The notes beneath the pieces are model-generated. The model had not been told where the DNA came from. It ran no database searches and was given only the letters and a program-made list of their open reading frames with translations. 9,472 nt of DNA from Ruminococcus sp. UBA3800. Lineage in GTDB: Bacteria; Bacillota; Clostridia; Oscillospirales; Ruminococcaceae. Shown here piece by piece: positions 1-6,154 of this stretch (its first letter is position 1; every line of letters begins with the position of its first letter). The stretch spans positions 1 through 9,472 of the forward strand of contig DFEO01000041.1 in the NCBI GenBank assembly GCA_002368715.1, given 5' to 3'. The position numbers and the translations under genes are program-made.

Positions 1-20
1 CTCTCTGAGTCAGCTTGTCT

Positions 21-49
21 ATTATAGCATAGAAGAAATCATTTGTCAA
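21..49 (-). promoter_or_regulatory. Strong sigma-A promoter reading out of the left edge
   Basis: Read on the minus strand, a perfect -35 box TTGACA (44-49) is followed after exactly 17 bases by a perfect -10 box TATAAT (21-26). Transcription should begin near position 14 and run off the window, so the gene it serves is not visible. The -35 box overlaps the outer end of the AT-rich inverted repeat at 47-89, so this unit starts directly behind the end of the protease gene. The match to consensus suggests high, possibly constitutive expression. The identity of the target (protein or stable RNA) cannot be told. Confidence 0.75.
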
Positions 50-89
50 GTGTTTTTTGAAAAAAAATTGGATTTTTTCAAAAAACTTG
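47..89. repeat. AT-rich inverted repeat, possible terminator of the protease gene
   Basis: Arms 47-65 (CAAG, an unpaired TG, then TTTTTTGAAAAAA) and 73-89 (TTTTTTCAAAAAACTTG) are complementary over 17 pairs with a two-base bulge and a short loop. The repeat lies about 30 bases beyond the stop codon of the leftward protease gene and could end its transcript. However, the stem is very AT-rich and is not followed by a clean U-run on the minus strand. It overlaps the -35 box of the next leftward promoter, so it could instead matter for that promoter through DNA curvature. Confidence 0.45.
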
Positions 90-119
90 GAAGCCGCCTA
101 TAAAACCACCTTTTTTACG

Positions 120-1136
120 TCAGTTTGCTTTCGCCAGACCGCTGATTATAGTGGCGACATACATACAAAGGCAGACGATCAGCGCAGGATTTGAAAAGAC
201 CGTCATCCTCACCTGTGCGGACGTCAGGAGCTTGTGCTCTTCCTTTATAAAAAGCTGCCTTATACACAAAAGCCCTGTCAGCAGCCCGACAAAAGCAGCC
301 GCAATCATGATAATCGTCACAATATCGGTGCTGTTTTTAAGCCCCAGGGCTTGTGTCAGGTCGCCAAGCTCCGCCATAAGATTATTGAACATATGCAGTA
401 TCACGGACGGGACTATCGAACGGCTCTCGACAGCTATGACCGCATAGATAAGGCCGCCGACGAACGCTCCTGCCGCCTGGGGGATGTTGCCGTGCATCAG
501 GCCGAAGAAAAGAGCCGAAAGCAGAATGGCAGGCGTCTTGCCATATTTTGACAGGACGCTGAGTATCATCCCACGGTAGATGATCTCCTCGATCAGCGGG
601 GCTGCGATTATAACATAGGCTATCTGTAAAAGCACCGCCGCTTTCGAGGGCTGGACTATCGTAAAGTCGCTTGTGGGTATGGTTATTCCGCCGCTTGAAA
701 GCATATCCACAAGAAAGGTCACAACCATAGTCGAAAACATATTGACCACATGGTTGGGCGCCGCCCAGAGAAACCCCGTCCTGACGCCTTGCTTTGTGGG
801 CTTCATCCAGCCGCCCAGCTGGCCCTTGAAGAATATGTGCATCAGAAGCATCGCCACAGTCAGGCTAAGGAATGTCACACTTATATTCCCGGCCATACGA
901 AAAGAGGTGGAGGTGATTATCTTCTCGTTCGCCCTCAGATACCGCATCGCTTCGTTGACATTCAGCGTGAACGTTCCGTTATAGTATATGTAGACAGCGA
1001 GATAATAAACATAGTTGAACACATAGGTCATTATCTGATAAAGCACCAGCACAGCACCCAGCTTGTAGCAATCCAGCGCCAGAAGGTTTTTCTCCTCCTT
1101 CTGCTCCGGCGTCAGAGGACGTTTTGCTATGTCCAT
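120..1136 (-). CDS. CPBP-family (CAAX/Abi-type) intramembrane metalloprotease
   Basis: A polytopic membrane protein of 338 residues, predicted to be an intramembrane glutamic-type/metalloprotease of the CPBP (Abi, Rce1-like) family. Family members include eukaryotic CAAX prenyl endopeptidases and bacterial proteins linked to peptide maturation and bacteriocin self-immunity; the substrate here is unknown. The conserved motifs are visible: EEIIYRG (183-189) with the glutamate pair and arginine, FGLMHGN with H215, and ILHMFNN with H248 and N252. Hydrophobic segments lie around 22-50, 82-103, 120-145, 166-182, 202-230, 272-292 and 316-335. The start is set at 1136 because GAGGTGA (1141-1147) sits just in front of it. 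An in-frame ATG nine codons earlier lacks such a site and would overlap the upstream gene. It follows the small membrane protein by 13 bases, so the two are probably cotranscribed. Family is fairly sure; function is not. Confidence 0.85.
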   Translation of the reverse strand: MDIAKRPLTPEQKEEKNLLALDCYKLGAVLVLYQIMTYVFNYVYYLAVYIYYNGTFTLNVNEAMRYLRANEKIITSTSFRMAGNISVTFLSLTVAMLLMHIFFKGQLGGWMKPTKQGVRTGFLWAAPNHVVNMFSTMVVTFLVDMLSSGGITIPTSDFTIVQPSKAAVLLQIAYVIIAAPLIEEIIYRGMILSVLSKYGKTPAILLSALFFGLMHGNIPQAAGAFVGGLIYAVIAVESRSIVPSVILHMFNNLMAELGDLTQALGLKNSTDIVTIIMIAAAFVGLLTGLLCIRQLFIKEEHKLLTSAQVRMTVFSNPALIVCLCMYVATIISGLAKAN

Positions 1137-1140
1137 TTTC

Positions 1141-1147
1141 TCACCTC
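1141..1147 (-). promoter_or_regulatory. Ribosome binding site deciding the protease start
   Basis: The minus strand reads GAGGTGA four bases in front of the ATG at 1136. It lies between the stop of the upstream gene (1150-1152) and that ATG. It therefore favours the 338-residue product over the 347-residue version starting at 1163. Confidence 0.7.
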
Positions 1148-1149
1148 TT

Positions 1150-1719
1150 TTATTTGTTTTCAATGCTTATCCTGACGTTTGTGCTCCCCTCAGGATCCTC
1201 AATGACCGCTTTTTCATCATCAAACGGGACCACTGTCGGAGAGCTGAACCTGATATTTTTGTCATACACCAAAAAGCGGCTGCCGCTTTTGTCGGTGCAG
1301 ATCATAAAAACAGTGTCAGCGCCATCAAGGATATAAGGACAATTACTCAGATAGTTCCATTCATGCTCTTCTTTTCCCGACCTGACACAGACCTTCAGTT
1401 TTTCATCGCCCTTATTTGCAGTCTCAAAGCCGTTTTCTTTTAGCATTTTGTCATATCTCTTATCATTTCTGCCTCCGACGATCATGCTGTACGGAAGCAT
1501 CCATATGCCGTAATCGAGCAGACACAAAGCACTAAGGTATTTCCACGGAGAAACGATGAAGGCAAGGAACACGAAAAAGCCGCCCACAGAAGGCACTCCC
1601 GAAACGTGTCTGCCGCTCCTTTTGCTTGAGATAATGGCAGCATAGGTCATGGCCATAAAAAACAGACCGATCGCCAGGAGAACGACCGTCAGTGCATTCT
1701 GCCTGAAAAACTCCGCCAC
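1150..1719 (-). CDS. Membrane protein of unknown function with a soluble C-terminal domain
   Basis: I do not recognise this 189-residue protein. It has hydrophobic stretches at about 9-30, 44-58 and 60-82. A charged, soluble domain of roughly 105 residues follows (about 83-189) and ends IRISIEN-like, with alternating hydrophobic residues suggesting beta structure and cysteines at 111, 127 and 141. No catalytic motif is evident. The start is GTG at 1719, seven bases after an AGGGG ribosome binding site; no better in-frame start is seen. A sigma-A-like promoter lies at 1759-1788. The gene is first in a probable two-gene unit with the CPBP protease 13 bases downstream, so it could be that enzyme's partner or substrate, which is guesswork. 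It is divergent from htpG but shows no CIRCE of its own close to its start. Confidence 0.7.
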   Translation of the reverse strand: MAEFFRQNALTVVLLAIGLFFMAMTYAAIISSKRSGRHVSGVPSVGGFFVFLAFIVSPWKYLSALCLLDYGIWMLPYSMIVGGRNDKRYDKMLKENGFETANKGDEKLKVCVRSGKEEHEWNYLSNCPYILDGADTVFMICTDKSGSRFLVYDKNIRFSSPTVVPFDDEKAVIEDPEGSTNVRISIENK

Positions 1720-1758
1720 AAACTATCCCCTGCCCTTCTTTCTCTTCTGCATTTATAT

Positions 1759-1788
1759 AGTATATCACAAATACTGTGATGATTGCAA
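1759..1788 (-). promoter_or_regulatory. Candidate sigma-A promoter for the leftward membrane-protein/protease unit
   Basis: On the minus strand a -35-like TTGCAA (1783-1788, four of six to consensus) is followed after 18 bases by TATACT (1759-1764, five of six). Transcription would start near 1752, about 33 bases before the GTG start. The -35 match is modest, so this is a candidate only. Confidence 0.5.
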
Positions 1789-1860
1789 GTTCATTTTATA
1801 ATGCTCCGGGGTAAAATGTTTTTAAAATGTAAACATTGTATATAAATTCTGTTGCCGCTA

Positions 1861-1888
1861 TTGCAATTTGGGGATAATGAGTTATAAT
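1861..1888 (+). promoter_or_regulatory. Sigma-A promoter of htpG
   Basis: A perfect -10 box TATAAT (1883-1888) is preceded after 16 bases by TTGCAA (1861-1866), a four-of-six -35 box. The start of transcription is predicted near 1895, within the left arm of the CIRCE element that begins four bases after the -10 box. HrcA bound there would block promoter opening or escape. Confidence 0.75.
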
Positions 1889-1892
1889 ATAC

Positions 1893-1919
1893 TTAGCACT
1901 CGACCTGTACGAGTGCTAA
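1893..1919 (+). promoter_or_regulatory. CIRCE element (HrcA operator) upstream of htpG
   Basis: The sequence is a perfect match to the CIRCE consensus: TTAGCACTC (1893-1901), a nine-base spacer (1902-1910) and GAGTGCTAA (1911-1919). CIRCE is the binding site of the heat-shock repressor HrcA, whose activity depends on the GroE chaperonin. It overlaps the predicted transcription start and ends 24 bases before the htpG start codon. Classical targets are groESL and hrcA-grpE-dnaK, so an Hsp90 gene under this element is less usual. hrcA itself is not in the window. Confidence 0.95.
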
Positions 1920-1930
1920 AACATTTTTGG

Positions 1931-1937
1931 AAAGGTG
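1931..1937 (+). promoter_or_regulatory. Ribosome binding site deciding the htpG start
   Basis: AAAGGTG lies six bases before the ATG at 1944, and its AGG core is eight bases before it. A possible in-frame GTG start at 1935 lies inside this site and is therefore unlikely to be used. The protein should begin MAQTKQF, as HtpG proteins usually do. Confidence 0.8.
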
Positions 1938-1943
1938 ATAAAA

Positions 1944-3833
1944 ATGGCACAGACAAAACAATTCAAGGCCGAATCAAAACGACTGCTGGACATGATGATA
2001 AACTCTATCTATACTCATAAGGAGATCTTTTTAAGAGAGATAATCTCAAACGCAAGCGACGCTATCGACAAGCTTTATTTCAAATCCCTCACTGACACCT
2101 CGGTAGGTATGAACAAGGCTGATTTCGAGATAAAGCTCGCTCTTGACAAGGAAAACAGGACACTGACTATCTCCGACAACGGAATCGGAATGACCGAGGA
2201 GGACCTTGAAAACAACCTGGGAACCATTGCAAATTCGGGCTCTTTTGCTTTCAAGAAGGACAACGACCTGGGCGACGATGTGGATATCATCGGTCAGTTC
2301 GGCGTCGGCTTCTATTCCACCTTTATGGTCGCAAAGGACGTTACTGTCGTGACCAAGGCATATGGCTCCGACAAGGCTTACAAGTGGCAGTCAAACGGTG
2401 TTGACGGATATACCGTTGAGCCGACAGAAAAAGCTGACGGTGTTGGAACCACTATCACTCTTACGATGAAGGAGGATACGGACGACGAGAAGTATTCGGA
2501 ATTTCTGGATCAGTTCAAGATCCAGTCGCTCGTCAAGAAGTATTCCGATTATATACGTTTCCCTATCAGAATGGAAATGGAAAAGACCCACTATGAGGAT
2601 GCTGACAAGGAGCCCACTGTTACCAAAGAGGTCGAGACTCTCAACAGCATGACACCTGTTTGGAAGAAGAACAAAAACGAGCTCACAGACGATGACTATA
2701 ACAACTTCTATATGGAAAAGTTTATGGACTATGAAGCGCCTGTTGCTCATATCCACTCGAAGAACGAGGGCGTCGCAACCTATGATGCGCTGCTTTACAT
2801 ACCGGCAAGAGCACCCTTTGATTATTACTCAAAGGACTATGAAAAGGGTCTCCAGCTTTATTCCAGCGGCGTTATGATAATGGAAAAATGCGCTGACCTT
2901 CTCCCCGACTGGTTCAGCTTTGTAAAGGGTGTTGTTGACTCCGAGGACCTGTCTTTGAACATCTCCCGTGAGCTTCTCCAGCACGACAGACAGCTGAAGA
3001 TCATCGCAAAGAACCTGGAAAAGTCCATCAAGAACGAGCTCACAAAGATGCTCAAGAACGACCGTGAGAAATATGAAAAGTTCTATGATGTGTTCGGCCT
3101 CCAGTTCAAGTTCGGCATCTATCAGTCCTACGGTGCTGCCAATGAAACACTTAAAGACCTGCTCATGTTCAGATCCTCGTTCGAGGGCAAGAACGTTACC
3201 CTTGCCGAGTATGTTTCGAGGATGAAGGAAGATCAGAAGGACATCTACTATGCCTGCGGCGAGAGCGTTGACAGGATCGAAAAGCTGCCGCAGCTTGAAA
3301 AATTCAAGGACAAGGGCTTTGAGGTGCTTTATCTGACAGCAGACGTTGACGAGTTTGCCGTAAAGGTCATGATGAACTATGACGGCAAGAGCTTCCGCTC
3401 GATAAGCGACACCGAGATAGACCTTGACACCGAGGAAGAGAAGGAAGCCGCAAAGAAGCTTGACGAAGAAAACAAGGATATGTTCACCTTTATGCAGGAG
3501 GCTATCTCAGACAAGGTAAAGAGCGTAAGACTTTCCAACAAGCTCAAGTCCCACCCTGTGTGCCTGTCCTCTGACGGCGCTATCACCATCGAGATGGAAA
3601 AGGTGCTCAATGCAATGCCCCAGAACGAAGGCAACAAGGTAAAGGCTGAAAAGGCTCTGGAGATAAACCCCGATCACCCGATCTTTGCAAAGCTCAAGGA
3701 CCTTTATGCAAACGACAAGGACAAGCTGAAGGATTACACCAAGCTCCTCTATTCGCAGGCTGTGCTCATAGAGGGAATGTCCATAGATGACCCTGTGGAG
3801 TTTGCAAACCTTGTGTGCGGTCTTATGGTCTGA
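1944..3833 (+). CDS. htpG: Molecular chaperone HtpG (bacterial Hsp90)
   Basis: A cytoplasmic, dimeric, ATP-driven chaperone of 629 residues, the usual length (E. coli HtpG has 624). The N-terminal GHKL ATPase domain shows [15 protein letters not shown] (30-44, with E32, N36 and D40), the DNGIGM motif (78-83, with D78), [10 protein letters not shown] (91-100) and the lid-region glycine motif GQFGVGFYS (117-125); GVGTT follows at 166-170. The middle domain carries LNISRELLQ, whose R342 matches the catalytic arginine that contacts the ATP gamma-phosphate. The C-terminal dimerisation domain ends in LMV and lacks the eukaryotic MEEVD tail, as expected in bacteria. It appears monocistronic: a promoter with CIRCE in front and a strong hairpin at 3856-3894 behind. 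The intact motifs and length give no sign of damage. Predicted regulation is by HrcA, through derepression on heat or misfolding stress. Confidence 0.97.
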   Translation: MAQTKQFKAESKRLLDMMINSIYTHKEIFLREIISNASDAIDKLYFKSLTDTSVGMNKADFEIKLALDKENRTLTISDNGIGMTEEDLENNLGTIANSGSFAFKKDNDLGDDVDIIGQFGVGFYSTFMVAKDVTVVTKAYGSDKAYKWQSNGVDGYTVEPTEKADGVGTTITLTMKEDTDDEKYSEFLDQFKIQSLVKKYSDYIRFPIRMEMEKTHYEDADKEPTVTKEVETLNSMTPVWKKNKNELTDDDYNNFYMEKFMDYEAPVAHIHSKNEGVATYDALLYIPARAPFDYYSKDYEKGLQLYSSGVMIMEKCADLLPDWFSFVKGVVDSEDLSLNISRELLQHDRQLKIIAKNLEKSIKNELTKMLKNDREKYEKFYDVFGLQFKFGIYQSYGAANETLKDLLMFRSSFEGKNVTLAEYVSRMKEDQKDIYYACGESVDRIEKLPQLEKFKDKGFEVLYLTADVDEFAVKVMMNYDGKSFRSISDTEIDLDTEEEKEAAKKLDEENKDMFTFMQEAISDKVKSVRLSNKLKSHPVCLSSDGAITIEMEKVLNAMPQNEGNKVKAEKALEINPDHPIFAKLKDLYANDKDKLKDYTKLLYSQAVLIEGMSIDDPVEFANLVCGLMV

Positions 3834-3855
3834 ATGAGAAAATAATGAAAAACAC

Positions 3856-3894
3856 AAGACGGTATATCCCAAGTGTCATGGGATATACCGTCTT
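3856..3894. terminator. Strong hairpin terminator, probably bidirectional
   Basis: Arms 3856-3870 and 3880-3894 form a perfect 15-base-pair stem with a nine-base loop. On the plus strand the stem runs straight into a T-run (3893-3897) and starts 22 bases after the htpG stop, a classical intrinsic terminator. On the minus strand the stem is followed by TGTGTTTTTC and lies 17 bases beyond the stop of the convergent glycosyltransferase-like gene, so it can serve both genes. Confidence 0.92.
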
Positions 3895-3911
3895 TTTGTG
3901 TAAGCATGGTA

Positions 3912-5360
3912 TTATTTTCTTACTGCCAGCCCGACAGCCTTGTAGGCTCCGTTGTAGATGCCCCGCTCCTTGTTGCGGACAATGTTTTCGCACATGAAGC
4001 GAATGATGCTGTCTTCACGCTGGATAAGGTTGAGCATAGTGCATATCTCCCTCACCGTCGAACACTCAAAGGTGCCGTCACCAAGCTCTGCTGCCCTTAT
4101 GGCGCCCCATGCCTCATGGCCGCCAACACGCTTTATCATAAGCTTGGGCACAGGATAAAAGGCAAGCTCGCTGGGCTTTGTTATCAGAACATCACAGCAG
4201 CGCATAAGAAGGTTTGTAGAATAAACAGCTGCGAAAATATCCTTGTGGCAGAAAGCATGAACACCGCTGACCTCGCCGTCAAGAGCGTCCAGCGCAAATG
4301 CCTTAGTCTGTTCAAAATCATCAAAATGCTCGGTGGTAAGCTCTCCAAGCTCAGGCAGCTTTTGCTTTATATTCTCCCATACCTCACAGTGGTCGCCAAG
4401 ATTTACAAACAGCACTGCCCTGTCTTTTTTTATGTGCTTTATCAGCTGCCTGATGACCGACACAAAAATGTCCTGCTGGGCTCCGGCGCCGCCGATAGTC
4501 AGAAGATATCTCTTTGGCCTGCCCTCTTCGAGCCTCTGCATACGCTTCATGCAGTCCGGCTCGATATTCGACACAAGCTCGTGGTCTATATAGTGTCCCG
4601 TCATCACGATATCCTCATCAGGCATAGGGCGCAGAGGTCTTGTCTTGTCCATACCTCTGAGCACCTTATAACCCAGATATGCGTTCTCTGTCTGCACCGT
4701 ATGCACAGAGCCCTCTGCAAGGTGCAGCGCCATAGGCCAGTTGTCGGGTATAACGTTCACGACATTTGTAAGCCCCGCATGGATCGCTGCCTGTGCAGGC
4801 CAGACATGAGTGGCTGCAAACGGGATATCCTTCGGCAGGTCACGGTAAAGAGCTGTCATAAGCTCGCTGACAGCCTGATCGGCAGCATTGTAGCTAAGCT
4901 TGCGGAACATCTCCGTGTTCACAGGCTCCCACACAGCCTTGTTGAACACAGCGCTCTTCTGGGATATGCGTGAGCCCAGAGAATAAAGCTCGTTCTGGGA
5001 AGTGATGATTTTTGTGGCTGTTGTGCCCTCAAAGGAATTGAGGTCGAACCAGTAAGGGGTATAGCCCATAGAATGTGCCGCCGAAGCGATAGCCATAGAT
5101 ATTCGGTAATGGCCGAAGCCCATTCTTATATTTCCTATAACAATGCTCTTGTCCTTGTCTATCTCCAGCGGCTCGTCCGCCATTTCGAGCACCCTTACTC
5201 CCAGGCTGTCGCCGATAACGCTGTTGTTTACAGCCCCGAGGTGATAGACCCTGTCTCTGTCATCTCCGAATTTCTTTATCATGCTCTCAGCTTTTGCAAA
5301 AGCGCTCTTTACGTCCGATTCCTTCATTTTGTTACCGAAGATCACCGATGATCTGTCCAT
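3912..5360 (-). CDS. GT-B-fold glycosyltransferase-like protein (MurG/MGDG-synthase-like)
   Basis: A soluble protein of 482 residues without signal peptide or membrane segment. It resembles nucleotide-sugar glycosyltransferases of the MurG/monogalactosyldiacylglycerol-synthase type. The N-terminal half has a glycine-rich turn, IGNIRMGFGHYR (75-86), placed like the GGxGGH-type loop of those enzymes, followed by a Rossmann-like alternation. The C-terminal half opens with LLTIGGAGAQQD (286-297) and has the ITKPSELAFYPVP stretch (393-405), which recalls the donor-site 'TKPGG...E' region. Acceptor and sugar cannot be read from the sequence. The start is ATG at 5360, nine bases after GGAGG (5370-5374). 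It is divergent from the TetR gene. A promoter at 5469-5497, with its -10 inside a palindrome, would put it under the same repressor, with a leader of about 100 bases. Fold class is moderately sure; enzymatic activity is inferred. Confidence 0.65.
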   Translation of the reverse strand: MDRSSVIFGNKMKESDVKSAFAKAESMIKKFGDDRDRVYHLGAVNNSVIGDSLGVRVLEMADEPLEIDKDKSIVIGNIRMGFGHYRISMAIASAAHSMGYTPYWFDLNSFEGTTATKIITSQNELYSLGSRISQKSAVFNKAVWEPVNTEMFRKLSYNAADQAVSELMTALYRDLPKDIPFAATHVWPAQAAIHAGLTNVVNVIPDNWPMALHLAEGSVHTVQTENAYLGYKVLRGMDKTRPLRPMPDEDIVMTGHYIDHELVSNIEPDCMKRMQRLEEGRPKRYLLTIGGAGAQQDIFVSVIRQLIKHIKKDRAVLFVNLGDHCEVWENIKQKLPELGELTTEHFDDFEQTKAFALDALDGEVSGVHAFCHKDIFAAVYSTNLLMRCCDVLITKPSELAFYPVPKLMIKRVGGHEAWGAIRAAELGDGTFECSTVREICTMLNLIQREDSIIRFMCENIVRNKERGIYNGAYKAVGLAVRK

Positions 5361-5420
5361 ATTTTATGGCCTCCTTTTAAAATTTGTTTGCGCTCCGATA
5401 TGGCTTTTTTCCATTGCCTC

Positions 5421-5449
5421 TTGACAAATCGGAGAAAGTGTGATAGACT
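5421..5449 (+). promoter_or_regulatory. Rightward sigma-A promoter of the tetR-symporter-GH36 operon
   Basis: A perfect -35 box TTGACA (5421-5426), a 17-base spacer and TAGACT (5444-5449, four of six) as -10. Transcription should start near 5456. The -10 box lies inside the first 17-bp palindrome (5441-5457), so a repressor bound there would exclude RNA polymerase. Confidence 0.75.
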
Positions 5450-5457
5450 TACTATCA
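5441..5457. promoter_or_regulatory. Predicted TetR-family operator, copy 1
   Basis: The palindrome TGATAG-ACTTA-CTATCA (17 bases) has perfect six-base arms, the usual size of a TetR-type operator. It covers the -10 box of the rightward promoter. Read in reverse complement, it matches copy 2 (5461-5477) at 16 of 17 positions. Assignment to the adjacent TetR protein is by position and form. Confidence 0.75.
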
Positions 5458-5460
5458 GGT

Positions 5461-5477
5461 TGATATTAAGTCTATCA
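5461..5477. promoter_or_regulatory. Predicted TetR-family operator, copy 2 (inverted)
   Basis: The sequence TGATAT-TAAGT-CTATCA is palindromic with five of six arm pairs. It is the inverted counterpart of copy 1, with centres 20 bases apart, about two helical turns, so two dimers would sit on the same DNA face. It covers the -10 box of the leftward promoter at 5469-5497 and ends just before the tetR ribosome binding site. Confidence 0.72.
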
Positions 5478-5497
5478 CACAAAGGAGGATTTGTCAA
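5469..5497 (-). promoter_or_regulatory. Leftward sigma-A promoter of the glycosyltransferase-like gene, face to face with the tetR promoter
   Basis: On the minus strand TTGACA (5492-5497), a 17-base spacer and TAGACT (5469-5474) repeat exactly the boxes and spacing of the rightward promoter. Transcription would start near 5462 and give a leader of about 100 bases before the gene at 5360. The promoter overlaps the tetR ribosome binding site and reaches to the base before the tetR start codon. No convincing promoter is seen closer to the 5360 start. The leader includes an inverted repeat CTCCGAT (5393-5399) / ATCGGAG (5428-5434). Confidence 0.65.
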
Positions 5498-6139
5498 GTG
5501 GATTACAAAAAAATTCTCGAGGACGCCAAAAAAGACCGTATGGACGAGGCTGTCAACACTGCCGCAAAAATGCTGCTCGAGCAGGATATAGACAGCATAA
5601 CGATGAACGACATTGCAAGGGAGAGCGGGATAGGAGTCGCTTCCCTTTACAGATATTTCAAAACGAAATCTGCGATCGTGATAAAGGCAGGGGCTCTCAT
5701 GTGGAGCCAGGTGAAGTCACTGTTTGACGGGGTGTTCGAGTGTGATTATTATAAGGAGAAATGCGGCGCAGACCAGATAAGGGAGCTTATGAAAGTGTTC
5801 AAGGTGCTTTACAGCTCTCACAAGGATTTTCTCAGATTTATCGACAGCTTTGACAGGTTCGTGATAAGAGAGAAGATACCTCAGCAGGAGCTGGAGGAAT
5901 ATGAAAAGAGCGTTATGGATTTCTTTCCGCTGTTTGAGAGTGCCTATAAAAACGGCTGTGAGGACGGCACCACAAGAGAGGATGTTGATTTTAAGACGCT
6001 TTACATCTCGGTCACTCATGCGCTTATGCTTATGAGCGAGAAATTCGCAAGAGGTGATGTGTTCATGGGCGAGTCCGAGAACGCAGAAATGGAAATGGAC
6101 TGTCTTATAGAGCTGGCCATAAACAGGATTAAAAAATGA
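5498..6139 (+). CDS. TetR/AcrR-family transcriptional repressor
   Basis: A DNA-binding regulator of 213 residues, typical for the family. The N-terminal helix-turn-helix domain occupies about residues 13-60. It includes ITMNDIARESGIGVASLYRY (34-53), with the recognition helix and the hallmark LYRYFKTKSAI that follows it. The remainder (about 65-213) is a helical domain that should bind an effector and form the dimer; its ligand cannot be inferred by sequence, but the downstream genes suggest an alpha-galactoside or its breakdown product. The start is GTG at 5498, nine bases after a perfect AAAGGAGG (5481-5488). Two inverted 17-bp palindromes lie just upstream, over its own promoter, which points to autorepression. 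The symporter gene follows after 15 bases with a shared transcript. TetR proteins are less common than LacI or AraC types as regulators of sugar operons. Confidence 0.93.
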   Translation: MDYKKILEDAKKDRMDEAVNTAAKMLLEQDIDSITMNDIARESGIGVASLYRYFKTKSAIVIKAGALMWSQVKSLFDGVFECDYYKEKCGADQIRELMKVFKVLYSSHKDFLRFIDSFDRFVIREKIPQQELEEYEKSVMDFFPLFESAYKNGCEDGTTREDVDFKTLYISVTHALMLMSEKFARGDVFMGESENAEMEMDCLIELAINRIKK

Positions 6140-6154
6140 CAGGAGGATAACAGG

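Noticed and set aside
1137..1163. Nine-codon N-terminal extension of the CPBP protease starting at 1163.
   Set aside because: It would overlap the upstream gene by 14 bases and includes the good ribosome binding site (1141-1147) that serves the ATG at 1136.
1723..1752. Nine-codon frame (MQKRKKGRG) just upstream of the small membrane protein, resembling a leader peptide.
   Set aside because: There is no ribosome binding site in front of it and it lies at the predicted transcription start; the purine-rich stretch is better explained as the ribosome binding site region of the GTG start.
1815..1837. Inverted repeat AATGTTT/AAACATT in the region between the divergent units.
   Set aside because: Seven-base arms in very AT-rich sequence arise easily by chance, and it overlaps no promoter box that I can support.
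1935..1943. GTG start giving htpG three extra residues.
   Set aside because: The GTG is part of the AAAGGTG ribosome binding site; the ATG at 1944 is correctly spaced and gives the usual HtpG N-terminus.
3873..4973. Long open frame of 366 codons on the plus strand.
   Set aside because: It is antisense to the glycosyltransferase-like gene, has a composition rich in His, Arg, Cys and Leu as expected of a shadow frame, has no ribosome binding site and starts inside the terminator loop.
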